Source: Novosphingobium aureum (GTDB lineage Bacteria; Pseudomonadota; Alphaproteobacteria; Sphingomonadales; Sphingomonadaceae). From it: DNA of 64,000 nt. The notes beneath the pieces are model-generated. The model had not been told where the DNA came from. It searched no databases and saw nothing but the letters and a program-made list of their open reading frames with translations. Of the stretch, positions 41,876 to 50,364 are shown piece by piece. Each line of letters opens with the position of its first letter. Position 1 is the first letter of the stretch. Position numbers and translations under genes: made by a program. The DNA is taken from NCBI RefSeq assembly GCF_015865035.1, contig NZ_JADZGI010000003.1, positions 248,001 to 312,000 on the forward strand, read 5' to 3'.

Positions 41876-42679
41876 GTGAGCGAGGAACCCCATCTGCTGA
41901 GCGAAATCGTCGACGGCGTGCTCGTCGTGACGCTCAACCGGCCCGACAAGCTCAACGCGCTCTCGGCCGAGACAATGCGCCTGTTCGACGAAGCGGTCGA
42001 GCGGCTGCGCGACGACGAGGACTTGCGGGTCATGCTGATCCGCGCGCGCGGGCGCTACTTCTGCTCGGGCGCGGACCTGCGCAGCGGCTCGCCCTCAGCA
42101 CAGCCGCGCTCGGCGGGCGGCATCCGCGAGAACCATCGCAAGGGCCTCTTCGGGATGCACCGCATCTACGACGAGATGGAGCATATCGAGAAGCCGATCG
42201 TGTGCGCCGTCCATGCTCCTTGCGTCGGGGGCGGGCTGGAAATGGCGCTCTCGTGCGATTTCCGTCTTGCTTCTGCCAGCGCAGAATTCGCCTTCCCCGA
42301 AGGCCTGTTCGGCGTGCTGCCCGCCTCGAACGGGGTCAGCCGCCTGACCCGCATCTGTGGGCCCCACTGGGCGCGCTGGCTGATCATGGCGAACCGCAAG
42401 GCCGATGCCGACAAGGCGCACGTCATGGGCCTCGTCCACGAGGTCCTGCCCGACGAGGGCTTCGAGGAGGCCGCGCTCGATTTCTGCCGCCACCTCACGA
42501 AGAACAGCGCCGAGCAGATGGGCGCCGCCAAGATCGCCATCGAAATGGCCGCCGAAGTCGGGCGCGACACCGCCCGCAACGTCGAGCGCATGGCCAACAG
42601 TGCGCTCATGCTCAATCCGGAATACCTCGCGAAGATTGAGGCCTACGTCGCGAAACTGGGCGGCAGGAAGCCGGAGTGA
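41876..42679 (+). CDS. Enoyl-CoA hydratase/isomerase family protein
   Basis: 267 residues from a GTG start at 41876, set by GAGGAGA 5 bases upstream. Crotonase landmarks: YFCSGADLRSGS, CVGGGLEMALSCD and FAFPEGLFGVLPASNGVSRL. The first hydratase Glu (PEG) is kept; at the second position Arg or Trp is present (HWARWLIM). It would act after the fused dehydrogenase in the same operon as hydratase or isomerase. Confidence 0.9.
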   Translation: MSEEPHLLSEIVDGVLVVTLNRPDKLNALSAETMRLFDEAVERLRDDEDLRVMLIRARGRYFCSGADLRSGSPSAQPRSAGGIRENHRKGLFGMHRIYDEMEHIEKPIVCAVHAPCVGGGLEMALSCDFRLASASAEFAFPEGLFGVLPASNGVSRLTRICGPHWARWLIMANRKADADKAHVMGLVHEVLPDEGFEEAALDFCRHLTKNSAEQMGAAKIAIEMAAEVGRDTARNVERMANSALMLNPEYLAKIEAYVAKLGGRKPE

Positions 42680-42762
42680 CAAGTTCGCGCAGGCCGAGCG
42701 ACGAGGGTCATGCGCGGTTTTTCAAGTCTTGTATTTGGCTCGCCGCGCGATAGGCCGGAGCA

Positions 42763-43005
42763 ATGATGAACATTCCCTGGGATCAGCCCGCGACGCTGAT
42801 CGATCTCGACGGCAAGACGCCGGTCATCGGCACCATGCTCGAGTGCGTCATGCACTTCTCGATCTTCAAGCCCTTCGCCAAGGAACAGGCGCGCATCTTG
42901 CTGACGCGCCCCGTGTTCCGCGAAGGTCGCAAGACCCGCACCTGGATTCTCAACCCGGAAGAGATCGAGAAGCTCGTCGAGCGCCGCAACGCCGACTTCG
43001 GTTGA
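42763..43005 (+). CDS. Small hypothetical protein
   Basis: 80 residues: MMNIPWDQPATLIDLDGKTPVIGTMLECVMHF, then LLTRPVFREGRKTRTWIL and EEIEKLVERRNADFG. It has a plausible protein composition and a mixed alpha/beta pattern, but I know no family. It lies 83 bases after the crotonase stop in the same direction. The opposite strand also has an open frame, so support is moderate. Confidence 0.5.
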   Translation: MMNIPWDQPATLIDLDGKTPVIGTMLECVMHFSIFKPFAKEQARILLTRPVFREGRKTRTWILNPEEIEKLVERRNADFG

Positions 43006-43029
43006 ACGCCTGCTCTTTAGCGCCGCACC

Positions 43030-43698
43030 TTAGCGACTGTCTGCCGCACGCTCGTCCCTGATCGCGAGCGCGAGCAGGCGGGATTGCTGACGCAGCGTCG
43101 CACCTTCGAAACGCGGCTTGATATCCGCCGGATAATGCGACTTGAGTTCGATGTCGGTGGCGATCGTGACCACGCGCTCGAGACCGGTGTAGAGCACACT
43201 GGCAAGATCGTAAGGCGAGCCGGTGACGGTTTCGGGCTCGCCGCCCATCTGCCAGCCCAGCAACCGGACGATGACCCGCGCCATGGCGATGCGCTGGAGC
43301 AGGACCCGTTTCTCGTGCTGGTCGGCCAGGCGGTTGCGCAAGTGGAGCAGGCGACTGTGCCGCTCCCAGTAGTCATGAAAAGCGCTGACCAGCTCGGTGC
43401 TACAGGAATCGATTGCATCATCGTCCCAGCGCGTGCGCAGGAGGTGCAGATAGGCCTCCTCCGCTTCCTCGGCGACCGGCTCGAGCACCGCCAGAAACAG
43501 GTCGGGCAGGTCCGAGAAGTAGGTGTAGATCGAGGACATGCGCAGCCCGGTATGGCGCGCCACCGCGCTGAGCGAGAACTCGCAGTCCGGGTCCTCGATC
43601 AGCTCGCGCGCGGCAACCACGATGCGCTCTCGCGTGATGCGGCCTTTCTTGCCGAGTTTCTGCCCCTGCAGGTTGGTATCGTTCAATTCGCCCGTCAC
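43030..43698 (-). CDS. TetR family transcriptional regulator
   Basis: 222 residues. The HTH lies at about residues 20-65: ITRERIVVAARELIED, FSLSAVARHTGLRMSSIYTYFSDLPDLF. The C-terminal ligand domain is alpha-helical. It is the last gene on the minus strand after the aldehyde dehydrogenase (43-base gap) and probably controls that unit. No palindrome was found in the short spacer, so its operator may lie upstream of 46819 or 49496. Confidence 0.9.
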   Translation of the reverse strand: MTGELNDTNLQGQKLGKKGRITRERIVVAARELIEDPDCEFSLSAVARHTGLRMSSIYTYFSDLPDLFLAVLEPVAEEAEEAYLHLLRTRWDDDAIDSCSTELVSAFHDYWERHSRLLHLRNRLADQHEKRVLLQRIAMARVIVRLLGWQMGGEPETVTGSPYDLASVLYTGLERVVTIATDIELKSHYPADIKPRFEGATLRQQSRLLALAIRDERAADSR

Positions 43699-43741
43699 TT
43701 CACCGCGTTTCCGTCACCTTGCCGCGGGACACCGGGCCCCG

Positions 43742-45235
43742 TCAGGAAGCAAGGCGCGTAGCAATAACCTTGCTGTCGAGAAACTCCTCGATTCCAGCGA
43801 GGCCCCATTCGCGCCCCATGCCGCTGCCCTTGAACCCGCCAAACGGCAGGTCGCCTGCAATGCACATGCCTCCATTAACGCTCATCGAGCCGCTCCGTAT
43901 CCGGCGCGCCACGCGTTCGGCACGTGCCGGATCGGCCGAAACCACGCCGCCCGAAAGGCCGTATTGCGTTTCGTTCGCGATGCGGATGGCGTCTTCGTCG
44001 TCCTCGTAGGGAATGACGACGAGCACCGGACCGAAAATCTCCTCCTGGGCAATGCGCATCGAATTGTCGACGTCGACGAAGCAGGTCGGTTCGATGAAAT
44101 AGCCGCCTGCCCCACCCTCGGGCGTCTTGTCCGGCCGGGCCTTGCCGCCCGCGAGCAGGCTCGCGCCCTCTTCCTGGCCCAGTTCGATGTAGCGCATGAC
44201 CCGGTCCATCTGCCTCTGGCTGACGACCGGCCCCATGATATGCGTCGGCTCGTCGATCTTGCCCCAGTTGTCGCCGAAGCCCTGGTAGGCCATCTTGAGC
44301 CCGGCCTTGGCTTCCTCGTAGCGCGAACGCGGAACAAGCAGGCGCGACTGCACCGCGCAGCCCTGCCCGGCATGGAAGACCAGCATCGACTGCGCGCATT
44401 CGCGGGCGAAATCGGGCGCATCGTCGAGCACGATCTTGGCGCTCTTGCCGCCCAGTTCGAGGAACACGCGCTTGAGCGTATCGGCACCGGCCTGCATGAT
44501 ACGCTTGCCCACCCCGGTCGAGCCGGTGAAGCTGATCAGGTCGACACGCGGATCGGTGACCAGCTGCTCGCCCGCCGCGGCCGGATCAGCACCGAAGACC
44601 ACGTTGAGCACGCCCTTGGGCAAGCCCGCCTGCTCGGCCAGCTCACCCCAGATGGCACCCATTCCCGGCGTGTCCGGCGCGGGCTTGAGGATCACCGTGC
44701 AGCCCGCGAGAAGCGCGGCGACGACCTTGCCGACGTTGACATAGTGCGGCACGTTCCACGGCGTGATCGCGGCGACCACCCCGACCGGCTCGTAGACGAC
44801 CTTGCGATGCGAGGGAAAGCCGCGGAAATCACGATTTCCAAGGTCCTCTTCCCAGGTCACCTGGTCGAACACCGCCATGTAGTCGTCCCAGCCCTGGTTG
44901 GCATTGTCGACATGAGCCATGCCGACCGCCCCCATCGCCGCGCCCGCCTCGAAGCGGGCGAGTTGGGCGAGCCGGTCCTTGTTGTCCTCGAACAGCGCGC
45001 GCAGCTTCCTGAGCAGCGCGAGCCGGTTGTCGCGGTTGGCCGGATCGCCCCAGTCGGTCTCGTCGAAGGCCCGGCGCGCGGCCGCGATCGCGGCATCGAC
45101 GTCCTCGTGCGTCGCATCGGCAGCAACGCCTGCAACCTCTCCGGTCCAGGGATTGACGATGTCGAAGGTAGCGCCGCCGCTCGCATCGCGCAGCGTTCCG
45201 TCGATGTAGAGGCGAGCCGGGGGAAGAAGTGTCAT
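43742..45235 (-). CDS. NAD(P)-dependent aldehyde dehydrogenase
   Basis: 497 residues. Catalytic Asn161 is in TPWNVPHY, Glu260 in LELGGKSA and Cys293 in HAGQGCAVQ; FTGSTGVGK gives the cofactor loop. All key residues are present, so it should oxidise an aldehyde to the acid. The family is cytosolic and tetrameric. It is downstream of an SDR (54 bases), so alcohol-aldehyde-acid oxidation in sequence is plausible. The substrate is unknown; the fold class resembles betaine/aromatic aldehyde dehydrogenases. Confidence 0.93.
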   Translation of the reverse strand: MTLLPPARLYIDGTLRDASGGATFDIVNPWTGEVAGVAADATHEDVDAAIAAARRAFDETDWGDPANRDNRLALLRKLRALFEDNKDRLAQLARFEAGAAMGAVGMAHVDNANQGWDDYMAVFDQVTWEEDLGNRDFRGFPSHRKVVYEPVGVVAAITPWNVPHYVNVGKVVAALLAGCTVILKPAPDTPGMGAIWGELAEQAGLPKGVLNVVFGADPAAAGEQLVTDPRVDLISFTGSTGVGKRIMQAGADTLKRVFLELGGKSAKIVLDDAPDFARECAQSMLVFHAGQGCAVQSRLLVPRSRYEEAKAGLKMAYQGFGDNWGKIDEPTHIMGPVVSQRQMDRVMRYIELGQEEGASLLAGGKARPDKTPEGGAGGYFIEPTCFVDVDNSMRIAQEEIFGPVLVVIPYEDDEDAIRIANETQYGLSGGVVSADPARAERVARRIRSGSMSVNGGMCIAGDLPFGGFKGSGMGREWGLAGIEEFLDSKVIATRLAS

Positions 45236-45289
45236 GGCGTATCCCGTGTCTGGAAGGTCAGGTATCTGGATGGACCGGCGAGCGGACCG

Positions 45290-46030
45290 TCAGCCCGCGC
45301 GGCGCGCGCCAAGCGTGACGAGGTCGAGATTGAGGTCGGCAGGCGAATCGACGATGGTGCGGAAGGTCGGCAACAGCGACGAGAAGTCGGTGATCGGCTG
45401 CTCCTGCATCGGCATGCCTGCCTCGGCGCAGGCCTTGGCGAAGGCCATCGTGGTTTCCATCGACCACCCGCTGCCGGTCTTGCCCTCGCCGAACATCTTG
45501 CCCGCGCGCACGGTGGTGACGCGAATGCCCTTTGCGCCCAGTTCCTCGCGCCAGCCCTTGCCGATCCGCTCGACCGCCTGCTTGGTCGCGGCGTAAAGCC
45601 ACAGCATCGGGATCGCGAGCTCGACGGTTTCGCTGGTGACGTTGATGACGTGGCCACCCGGCCCCATCGCCTTGAGCGCCTCGCGCGCGACGAAGACCGG
45701 TCCGGCGACATTGGTGGTGACCTGCGAGAGGATGTCCTCGTCCTGCGCACCTTCGAGCGTGAAGGGCACATAGACCGCGGCATTGTTGATCAGCACGTCG
45801 ATCCGCTCATGCACCCGGGCGATCTCGGCGAAGGCCTCGCGCACAGACGCCGGATCGCCGATGTCGCAGCGCACCGCCATGCAGTTCGGACCGAACCCGG
45901 CGGCTGCGGTCTCGAGCTTGGCAAGCGTGCGGCCGAGCATCACGACCTTGTCGCCATCTTCGCAGAAACGGCGTGAGAGAGCCTTGCCCAGCCCTTCGCC
46001 CGCGCCGGTTATAACGATCGTCTTTCCCAC
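45290..46030 (-). CDS. Short-chain dehydrogenase/reductase
   Basis: 246 residues with TGAGEGLG, LINNAAVYVP, NVTSETVE and YAATK as NAD(P)-binding and catalytic elements. The region after the cofactor loop (VVMLGRTLAK) has Arg after strand two, favouring NADP. Starts directly next to the stop of the barrel-protein gene (46031), consistent with translational coupling. The C-terminal tail is longer than usual in the substrate loop and could admit a bulky substrate. Confidence 0.9.
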   Translation of the reverse strand: MGKTIVITGAGEGLGKALSRRFCEDGDKVVMLGRTLAKLETAAAGFGPNCMAVRCDIGDPASVREAFAEIARVHERIDVLINNAAVYVPFTLEGAQDEDILSQVTTNVAGPVFVAREALKAMGPGGHVINVTSETVELAIPMLWLYAATKQAVERIGKGWREELGAKGIRVTTVRAGKMFGEGKTGSGWSMETTMAFAKACAEAGMPMQEQPITDFSSLLPTFRTIVDSPADLNLDLVTLGARRAG

Positions 46031-46819
46031 TCAGGCCTCCTGTCGCGGTTGGGTTTCCCAGTTCTCGGGATAGGCGGAAAAGTCGCCGGCATAGGCGATC
46101 CCCCCATCCCAGACCTGGCCGCTGATCTTCTTGAAGAAATGCACCGTTCGCGCGAAGGACCCGGCGGTGGAGCGCGGCTCCATCGCGATCCCGCTGGGCG
46201 AGACGCCGCGCGCGCGCGCCGAGAAGTCCTTGACGCTGAACAGCAGGTTGTCGGTCTGGTGCGCACAGACGACCAGTTCGCCGCCCGGGCAATAGCGCTG
46301 CGGATTGCACTGGGTCCCGGCAAGACGCCCGCGCTTCATGCCCACGAAGCCGGGCACGCGGCTGACTTCGGGGATGTGCACTTCGTCGTACCAGCGGTGA
46401 TAGTCCTCCTCGCGCCCCTGCACCATGTTGGCGGGGATCACGAACATGCCCGAAAGCGGCTTGCCTTCGACCCAGTTGGGGCCGACATGCCAGTCCGAAT
46501 ACATGTTGTAGGTGTAGAGCCGCTCACTCTCGTAGGCATCGTCGATCAGGCCGGCGCAGCGCACGCCCTCGAGCAGGCGGCCAAGCTTTGGAATGTCGCG
46601 ATCGGGCACCGCGTAGTCGAACTCGTAGAAGCTCATGAAGCGCCAGGGCTGGTCGATGTCCGGCATGATCTGGATATCGGCGATCTCGAAGCGGTCAGCC
46701 GAGAGAAACCCCTCCAGCCCGGCCAGCGCTGCGCGATGTTCGCCATCGAACCAGGCGGCGTATTCCTGCTCTCGCCCCGCGGCGATGTTGTGCAGGTGCA
46801 AGGTCACGTACCGGGCCAT
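46031..46819 (-). CDS. Duplicated dimeric alpha/beta-barrel (EthD-like) protein
   Basis: 262 residues with two internally similar halves 120 residues apart: GREQEYAAWFDGEH (residues 15-28) and GREEDYHRWYDEVH (135-148). Both have the E-Y-x-x-W-x-D/x-x-H pattern of EthD/DABB domains. Tandem barrels of this type act as monooxygenases, cyclases or lyases, or lack known activity. It heads a three-gene unit with SDR and aldehyde dehydrogenase. A terminator separates it from the TonB receptor upstream. Confidence 0.8.
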   Translation of the reverse strand: MARYVTLHLHNIAAGREQEYAAWFDGEHRAALAGLEGFLSADRFEIADIQIMPDIDQPWRFMSFYEFDYAVPDRDIPKLGRLLEGVRCAGLIDDAYESERLYTYNMYSDWHVGPNWVEGKPLSGMFVIPANMVQGREEDYHRWYDEVHIPEVSRVPGFVGMKRGRLAGTQCNPQRYCPGGELVVCAHQTDNLLFSVKDFSARARGVSPSGIAMEPRSTAGSFARTVHFFKKISGQVWDGGIAYAGDFSAYPENWETQPRQEA

Positions 46820-46952
46820 CTAGCCTCCTCTTCCCTGTCTTGTTCTAGTCCCCGCACCGAAGCGGGCAATCGCCCCGCGCAACCATCGCCCGAGCGTAGG
46901 CAGGCGGCGCCGACGTCCCGCGCCCGGCATTCCGGCAAGCCGACTGCGAGAC

Positions 46953-46985
46953 AAAAAAGGGGGCGGCCACATGCGACCGCCCCCC
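46953..46985 (-). terminator. Terminator of the second TonB receptor gene
   Basis: GGGGGCGG and CCGCCCCC make an 8-bp stem (loop about 10 bases), followed on the minus strand by TTTTTT. It is 25 bases after the receptor stop at 47010. Confidence 0.85.
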
Positions 46986-47009
46986 TTGTTTCGTGCCTGT
47001 GCTGCGCGA

Positions 47010-49496
47010 TCAGCGCGAACCGAAGGCGAAGCGCACGCTCAGCCCGAACTCGCGCGGGGCGGTCATGCGGATCTGGTTGTAAGTGCTGGTAAAGGTAGCG
47101 TTTTGAGGCGATCCGAACACCGGCCCGGTCGGTCCGAAGCCCTCCAGCGGGAGGGTCTGGAACTGGCTCGTGAGCGGCAGGGAACGCTCGGTCACCCGCT
47201 CGACGTTGAACAGGTTCTTGGCGAACAGGCTCACTTCCCAGCCACCGTCCGGTGCACGGATGCCGGTGAACAGGTTGAGCAGACCATAGGCATCGACGCT
47301 GTCCCAGGCATTGGTCGGGTCACCCTGTCCCTTGCCGTAGAACGTGTAGAGGCCGCGCAGGAAGCCATCGACCCTGTCCGAGAAGGGATAGGCATATTCG
47401 GCCATGGCGGTTGCGGTAAACTTGGGCTGGTTCGACGAGGGCTGGTTGACCGTGCAGGCCGAGATATTGTCCATGCCGACAACGCCATAGATATCTCCGA
47501 GACTCGGTGCTCCCGGAGGGGAGTCCGGAGACCCGTCGGGATTGATGAAGTCGTTGCAGGGAATGACCCCGTTCTTGATCTTGCCGTTGGCATAGGAAGC
47601 CACGAGGCTGAGATTGAGGTTCGAGGTCGCCTCGAAGGCGAATTCGCCCTCCAGACCCCAGACCTCGACCGGAACCGCGGCAACGAAGTTGAAGTCGTTG
47701 ACGCGCGGATTGACCGTCTGCGTCGCCTGGTCATAGGCGTAGTCCACGAAGTAGACGCCAATGCCCGGCGCGCGGTACGGATAGTTCTTGAATTCCTGAT
47801 AGTAGCCGGCGACGTTGAAGCGCATGCGCCCGCCCATCAGCGTGGTCTTCAGGCCAATTTCGTAGGAGGTCGAGCTCTCGTCGTCGGTCTGCTGGAACGA
47901 GCGTTCGAGCGCGGACTGGTTGACGCTGAAATCACCCACCGCGAACAGGCCCGGGCGGAACGAGCTGCCGATGCTGGCGTACATCATCACGTCGGGCGTG
48001 AAGTAGTGCTGCGCGGTAGCCTGGTAGATCAGCTTGTCGGTATCGATCTCGGAAGAGTTGAGCCCGAGCCCGAGCGGCATCGAGACCAGCAGGCTGCGAT
48101 CCGCCGGATCGAGCCGGTTGACCGCGTTGAGCGTAATGGTGTTCGTGCTGTCGAAGGTGATGTAGCGCAGACCGCCCGAGATCTGGGTCGAATCCCCGAT
48201 ATGCAGGGTAAGGTTGCCGAAGAACGATTTCTCGTCGGTGATCGAGACCGAAGTGATGTCCTGCTGCGTCAGCGCAGCCACGCCGCCGCCGAGCATCGCC
48301 GGCAAGGTGATCGGACCGTCGCGCAGCACGCCATTGGTCGAATGCGTGTCGCGGAAGAAGGCACCGACGACGTAGTCGAACATGCCGAAGACCATTTCCT
48401 CGTTCTGGAGGCGGATCTCGTGGCTGTTGGCGGTGGCCCCGCCTGCGGTGAACTGGCTATATTCGAAGTTGGTGAAGTAGCCGCCCTGATCAAGCGACTC
48501 GTCGCTCGAAATATCCTGCTTGAGGTGCGAACCGACGTAGATCAGGCTCTGCCCCGCGAAGCTGAGCTGGGCCTGCCAGTTGAAGATGTCGTACTTCTCG
48601 CGGCTGTGGCGGCCGTCTTCGGTGATCGCGTTGCGATCGCCGGCGACGACGGTGACCGGGCTGGGGCCGAGCAGGTCGCTGACCTCGCTGAAGGATTCCA
48701 CCTGGTCGAAGTTGCGGCGACGGCGCTCGGTGCGCTGGTAGCCGCCTTCGAGACGCAGCCAGTCGGTCGGCTGCACCACCGCGGTGACGCGCCCGCCCTG
48801 CGTGCGCGAGAAGGGATCGCGCCCCTCGAAGACCGGGTTGATGGTGGTGACGCGGTCGACCTCGTCCTCGGCGAAGATGCCCGCAACACGGATCGCGGCG
48901 ACCCCCTCGATCACCGGGATACCAATCGCACCGTTGAAGTTGAGCGTGCCGATGTCGTTGGCCGTGGTCGAGAGATAGCCGCCGACCTCGTAGAGATCGG
49001 GCTTGTGCGTGGTCACGATCATCGAGCCCGACGGCGAGGCACGCCCGCGCAGCGCGCCCTGCGGGCCGCGCAGCACTTCGACCTGTGCGATGTCGAAGGT
49101 CTGCTGCAACACGACCTGCGGCAGGATCGGCGCATCGTTCTGGTAGAATTCGATGGTGTTGTTGAAGCCGCTCGCGTTGACCTCGAAGTTGACGCCGCGG
49201 ATCTGCGCGTTGGCGCCGAAGGAATTGGCCGTCGTGCCCAGCTGGAGGCCCGGCACGAGCTGCTGCACATCGGTGAAGTCGCGGATGTTGAGCTTGGAGA
49301 ATTCTTCTGCCGTGACCGTGTTCACGACCAGCGGAACGTCCTGCACGTCTTCCGAGCGACGGCGTGCGGTCACGACGATCGCATCGAGCATAAGGTCATC
49401 CCTGACCTGGGGCGACGTGTCCGATTCCTGCGCATAAGCCGGCTGTGCCAGAGCACAGACTGCTGAAGCGGCCAGAAGCTTCGCCAGATAACCCAT
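47010..49496 (-). CDS. TonB-dependent receptor
   Basis: 828 residues from the Met at 49496, which has GGGAG 6 bases upstream; ATG at 49502 sits directly on the ribosome site. The signal peptide ends AQPAYAQE. DAIVVTARRR, VPLVVNTVTAEE, VPGLQLG, QIRGVNF and VEVLRGPQGALRG mark the plug. The barrel ends in GLSVRFAFGSR. Its length and the TARRRSEDVQDVP opening are typical of the large sphingomonad receptor group linked to uptake of hydrophobic or plant-derived carbon sources rather than to iron alone. It stands upstream of the barrel protein/SDR/aldehyde dehydrogenase unit, which could process the imported compound. Confidence 0.92.
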   Translation of the reverse strand: MGYLAKLLAASAVCALAQPAYAQESDTSPQVRDDLMLDAIVVTARRRSEDVQDVPLVVNTVTAEEFSKLNIRDFTDVQQLVPGLQLGTTANSFGANAQIRGVNFEVNASGFNNTIEFYQNDAPILPQVVLQQTFDIAQVEVLRGPQGALRGRASPSGSMIVTTHKPDLYEVGGYLSTTANDIGTLNFNGAIGIPVIEGVAAIRVAGIFAEDEVDRVTTINPVFEGRDPFSRTQGGRVTAVVQPTDWLRLEGGYQRTERRRRNFDQVESFSEVSDLLGPSPVTVVAGDRNAITEDGRHSREKYDIFNWQAQLSFAGQSLIYVGSHLKQDISSDESLDQGGYFTNFEYSQFTAGGATANSHEIRLQNEEMVFGMFDYVVGAFFRDTHSTNGVLRDGPITLPAMLGGGVAALTQQDITSVSITDEKSFFGNLTLHIGDSTQISGGLRYITFDSTNTITLNAVNRLDPADRSLLVSMPLGLGLNSSEIDTDKLIYQATAQHYFTPDVMMYASIGSSFRPGLFAVGDFSVNQSALERSFQQTDDESSTSYEIGLKTTLMGGRMRFNVAGYYQEFKNYPYRAPGIGVYFVDYAYDQATQTVNPRVNDFNFVAAVPVEVWGLEGEFAFEATSNLNLSLVASYANGKIKNGVIPCNDFINPDGSPDSPPGAPSLGDIYGVVGMDNISACTVNQPSSNQPKFTATAMAEYAYPFSDRVDGFLRGLYTFYGKGQGDPTNAWDSVDAYGLLNLFTGIRAPDGGWEVSLFAKNLFNVERVTERSLPLTSQFQTLPLEGFGPTGPVFGSPQNATFTSTYNQIRMTAPREFGLSVRFAFGSR

Positions 49497-49838
49497 CTCC
49501 ATCTCCCGTTTCGCACAGAGCCGACCTGTTTGTCTGCTTCTGCGGTTGTTTTCGTTTTTGGGGGGCCGACAATGCCGGCAGGCCAGAAGCCCTCCGGAGC
49601 AGTTGAACCCCTCGCACCCAGTCCGACGTTCTGCGACGCCATTTGCACTGTGACTGGTACGAGAGCCTTCTTGCAGTTCAAATGCCTTGCGCGACATTAT
49701 CGCGCTGGCGTTATGCCCGTGAAATACCCCTAGTTCCTATACGGACAACTGATGCGTGCGGCCAGTCAACTTGCTGGTGCGGCGATGTTTAGGCCTCCTG
49801 CATTGACCTGCGCGGCATCGCCATGAACCAGTGGTTTC
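49497..49838. other. Divergent intergenic region, no gene seen
   Basis: 342 bases between the TonB receptor (minus) and the cupin gene (plus). Short frames here lack ribosome sites. It should contain both promoters; no clear palindrome stood out. Confidence 0.5.
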
Positions 49839-50345
49839 ATGAGCAATGACAATCCCAGGTTCGCTGTCTATCGCGGCAGCGATGCAATCGACTTCGATGC
49901 CAGCGGCGCGATGTCCCCGCCCGAACCGGGCACGTTCGACCCCGACAGCGTCCAGGCGCTGGTCGATGCCGGCATCTACGAGGGGTCCGACAATGATCTG
50001 CTGTTCAGTGGCGCAGGCATGAGCCTGGCTCGGGTCTGGTTCAAGTCGGGCTACCCGCTGCCGCGCCACAGCCACGACTGCGACTGCCTCTACTACATTC
50101 TCGCAGGCTCGCTCAGGATCGGGACCGAGGAGCTGGGCCCGGGCGACGGCTTCTTCGTCGGCAACTCGGTGCCCTATACTTACGAAGCCGGGGCGCAGGG
50201 TGTCGAGTTGCTCGAATTCCGCAACGCTACCGAGTTCGGCATCCGCCTGCTCGGTGCCAATGCCCGCTGGGGCGCCAAGGCGCTCGAAACGGTGCAGGAG
50301 CGCCGCGCGCACTGGCACGATGAAGCGCCCCCTTCGCGGGGCTAG
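49839..50345 (+). CDS. Cupin domain protein
   Basis: 168 residues. The first cupin motif is PLPRHSHDCDCLYYILAGSL: the His pair H-x-H and a later residue would bind metal. The second is LGPGDGFFVGNSVPYTYEAGAQG. It is a small single-cupin protein, likely either an enzyme (dioxygenase or isomerase) or a sensor domain. It stands alone on the plus strand, and its stop codon lies inside a hairpin shared with the convergent SDR gene. Confidence 0.87.
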   Translation: MSNDNPRFAVYRGSDAIDFDASGAMSPPEPGTFDPDSVQALVDAGIYEGSDNDLLFSGAGMSLARVWFKSGYPLPRHSHDCDCLYYILAGSLRIGTEELGPGDGFFVGNSVPYTYEAGAQGVELLEFRNATEFGIRLLGANARWGAKALETVQERRAHWHDEAPPSRG

Positions 50346-50364
50346 GCTCCTTCCGCTAGCCCCG
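50337..50364. terminator. Hairpin carrying both convergent stop codons
   Basis: CGGGGCTAG (50337-50345) and CTAGCCCCG (50356-50364) form a 9-bp stem with a 10-base loop. The TAG stops of cupin and SDR occupy the inner ends of the arms. No T-run follows, so it may act bidirectionally but weakly. Confidence 0.5.

Noticed and set aside
43538..49466. Plus-strand open frames of over 800 residues across the aldehyde dehydrogenase and second TonB receptor
   Set aside because: No recognisable domains, and the minus-strand proteins have full catalytic or plug motifs.
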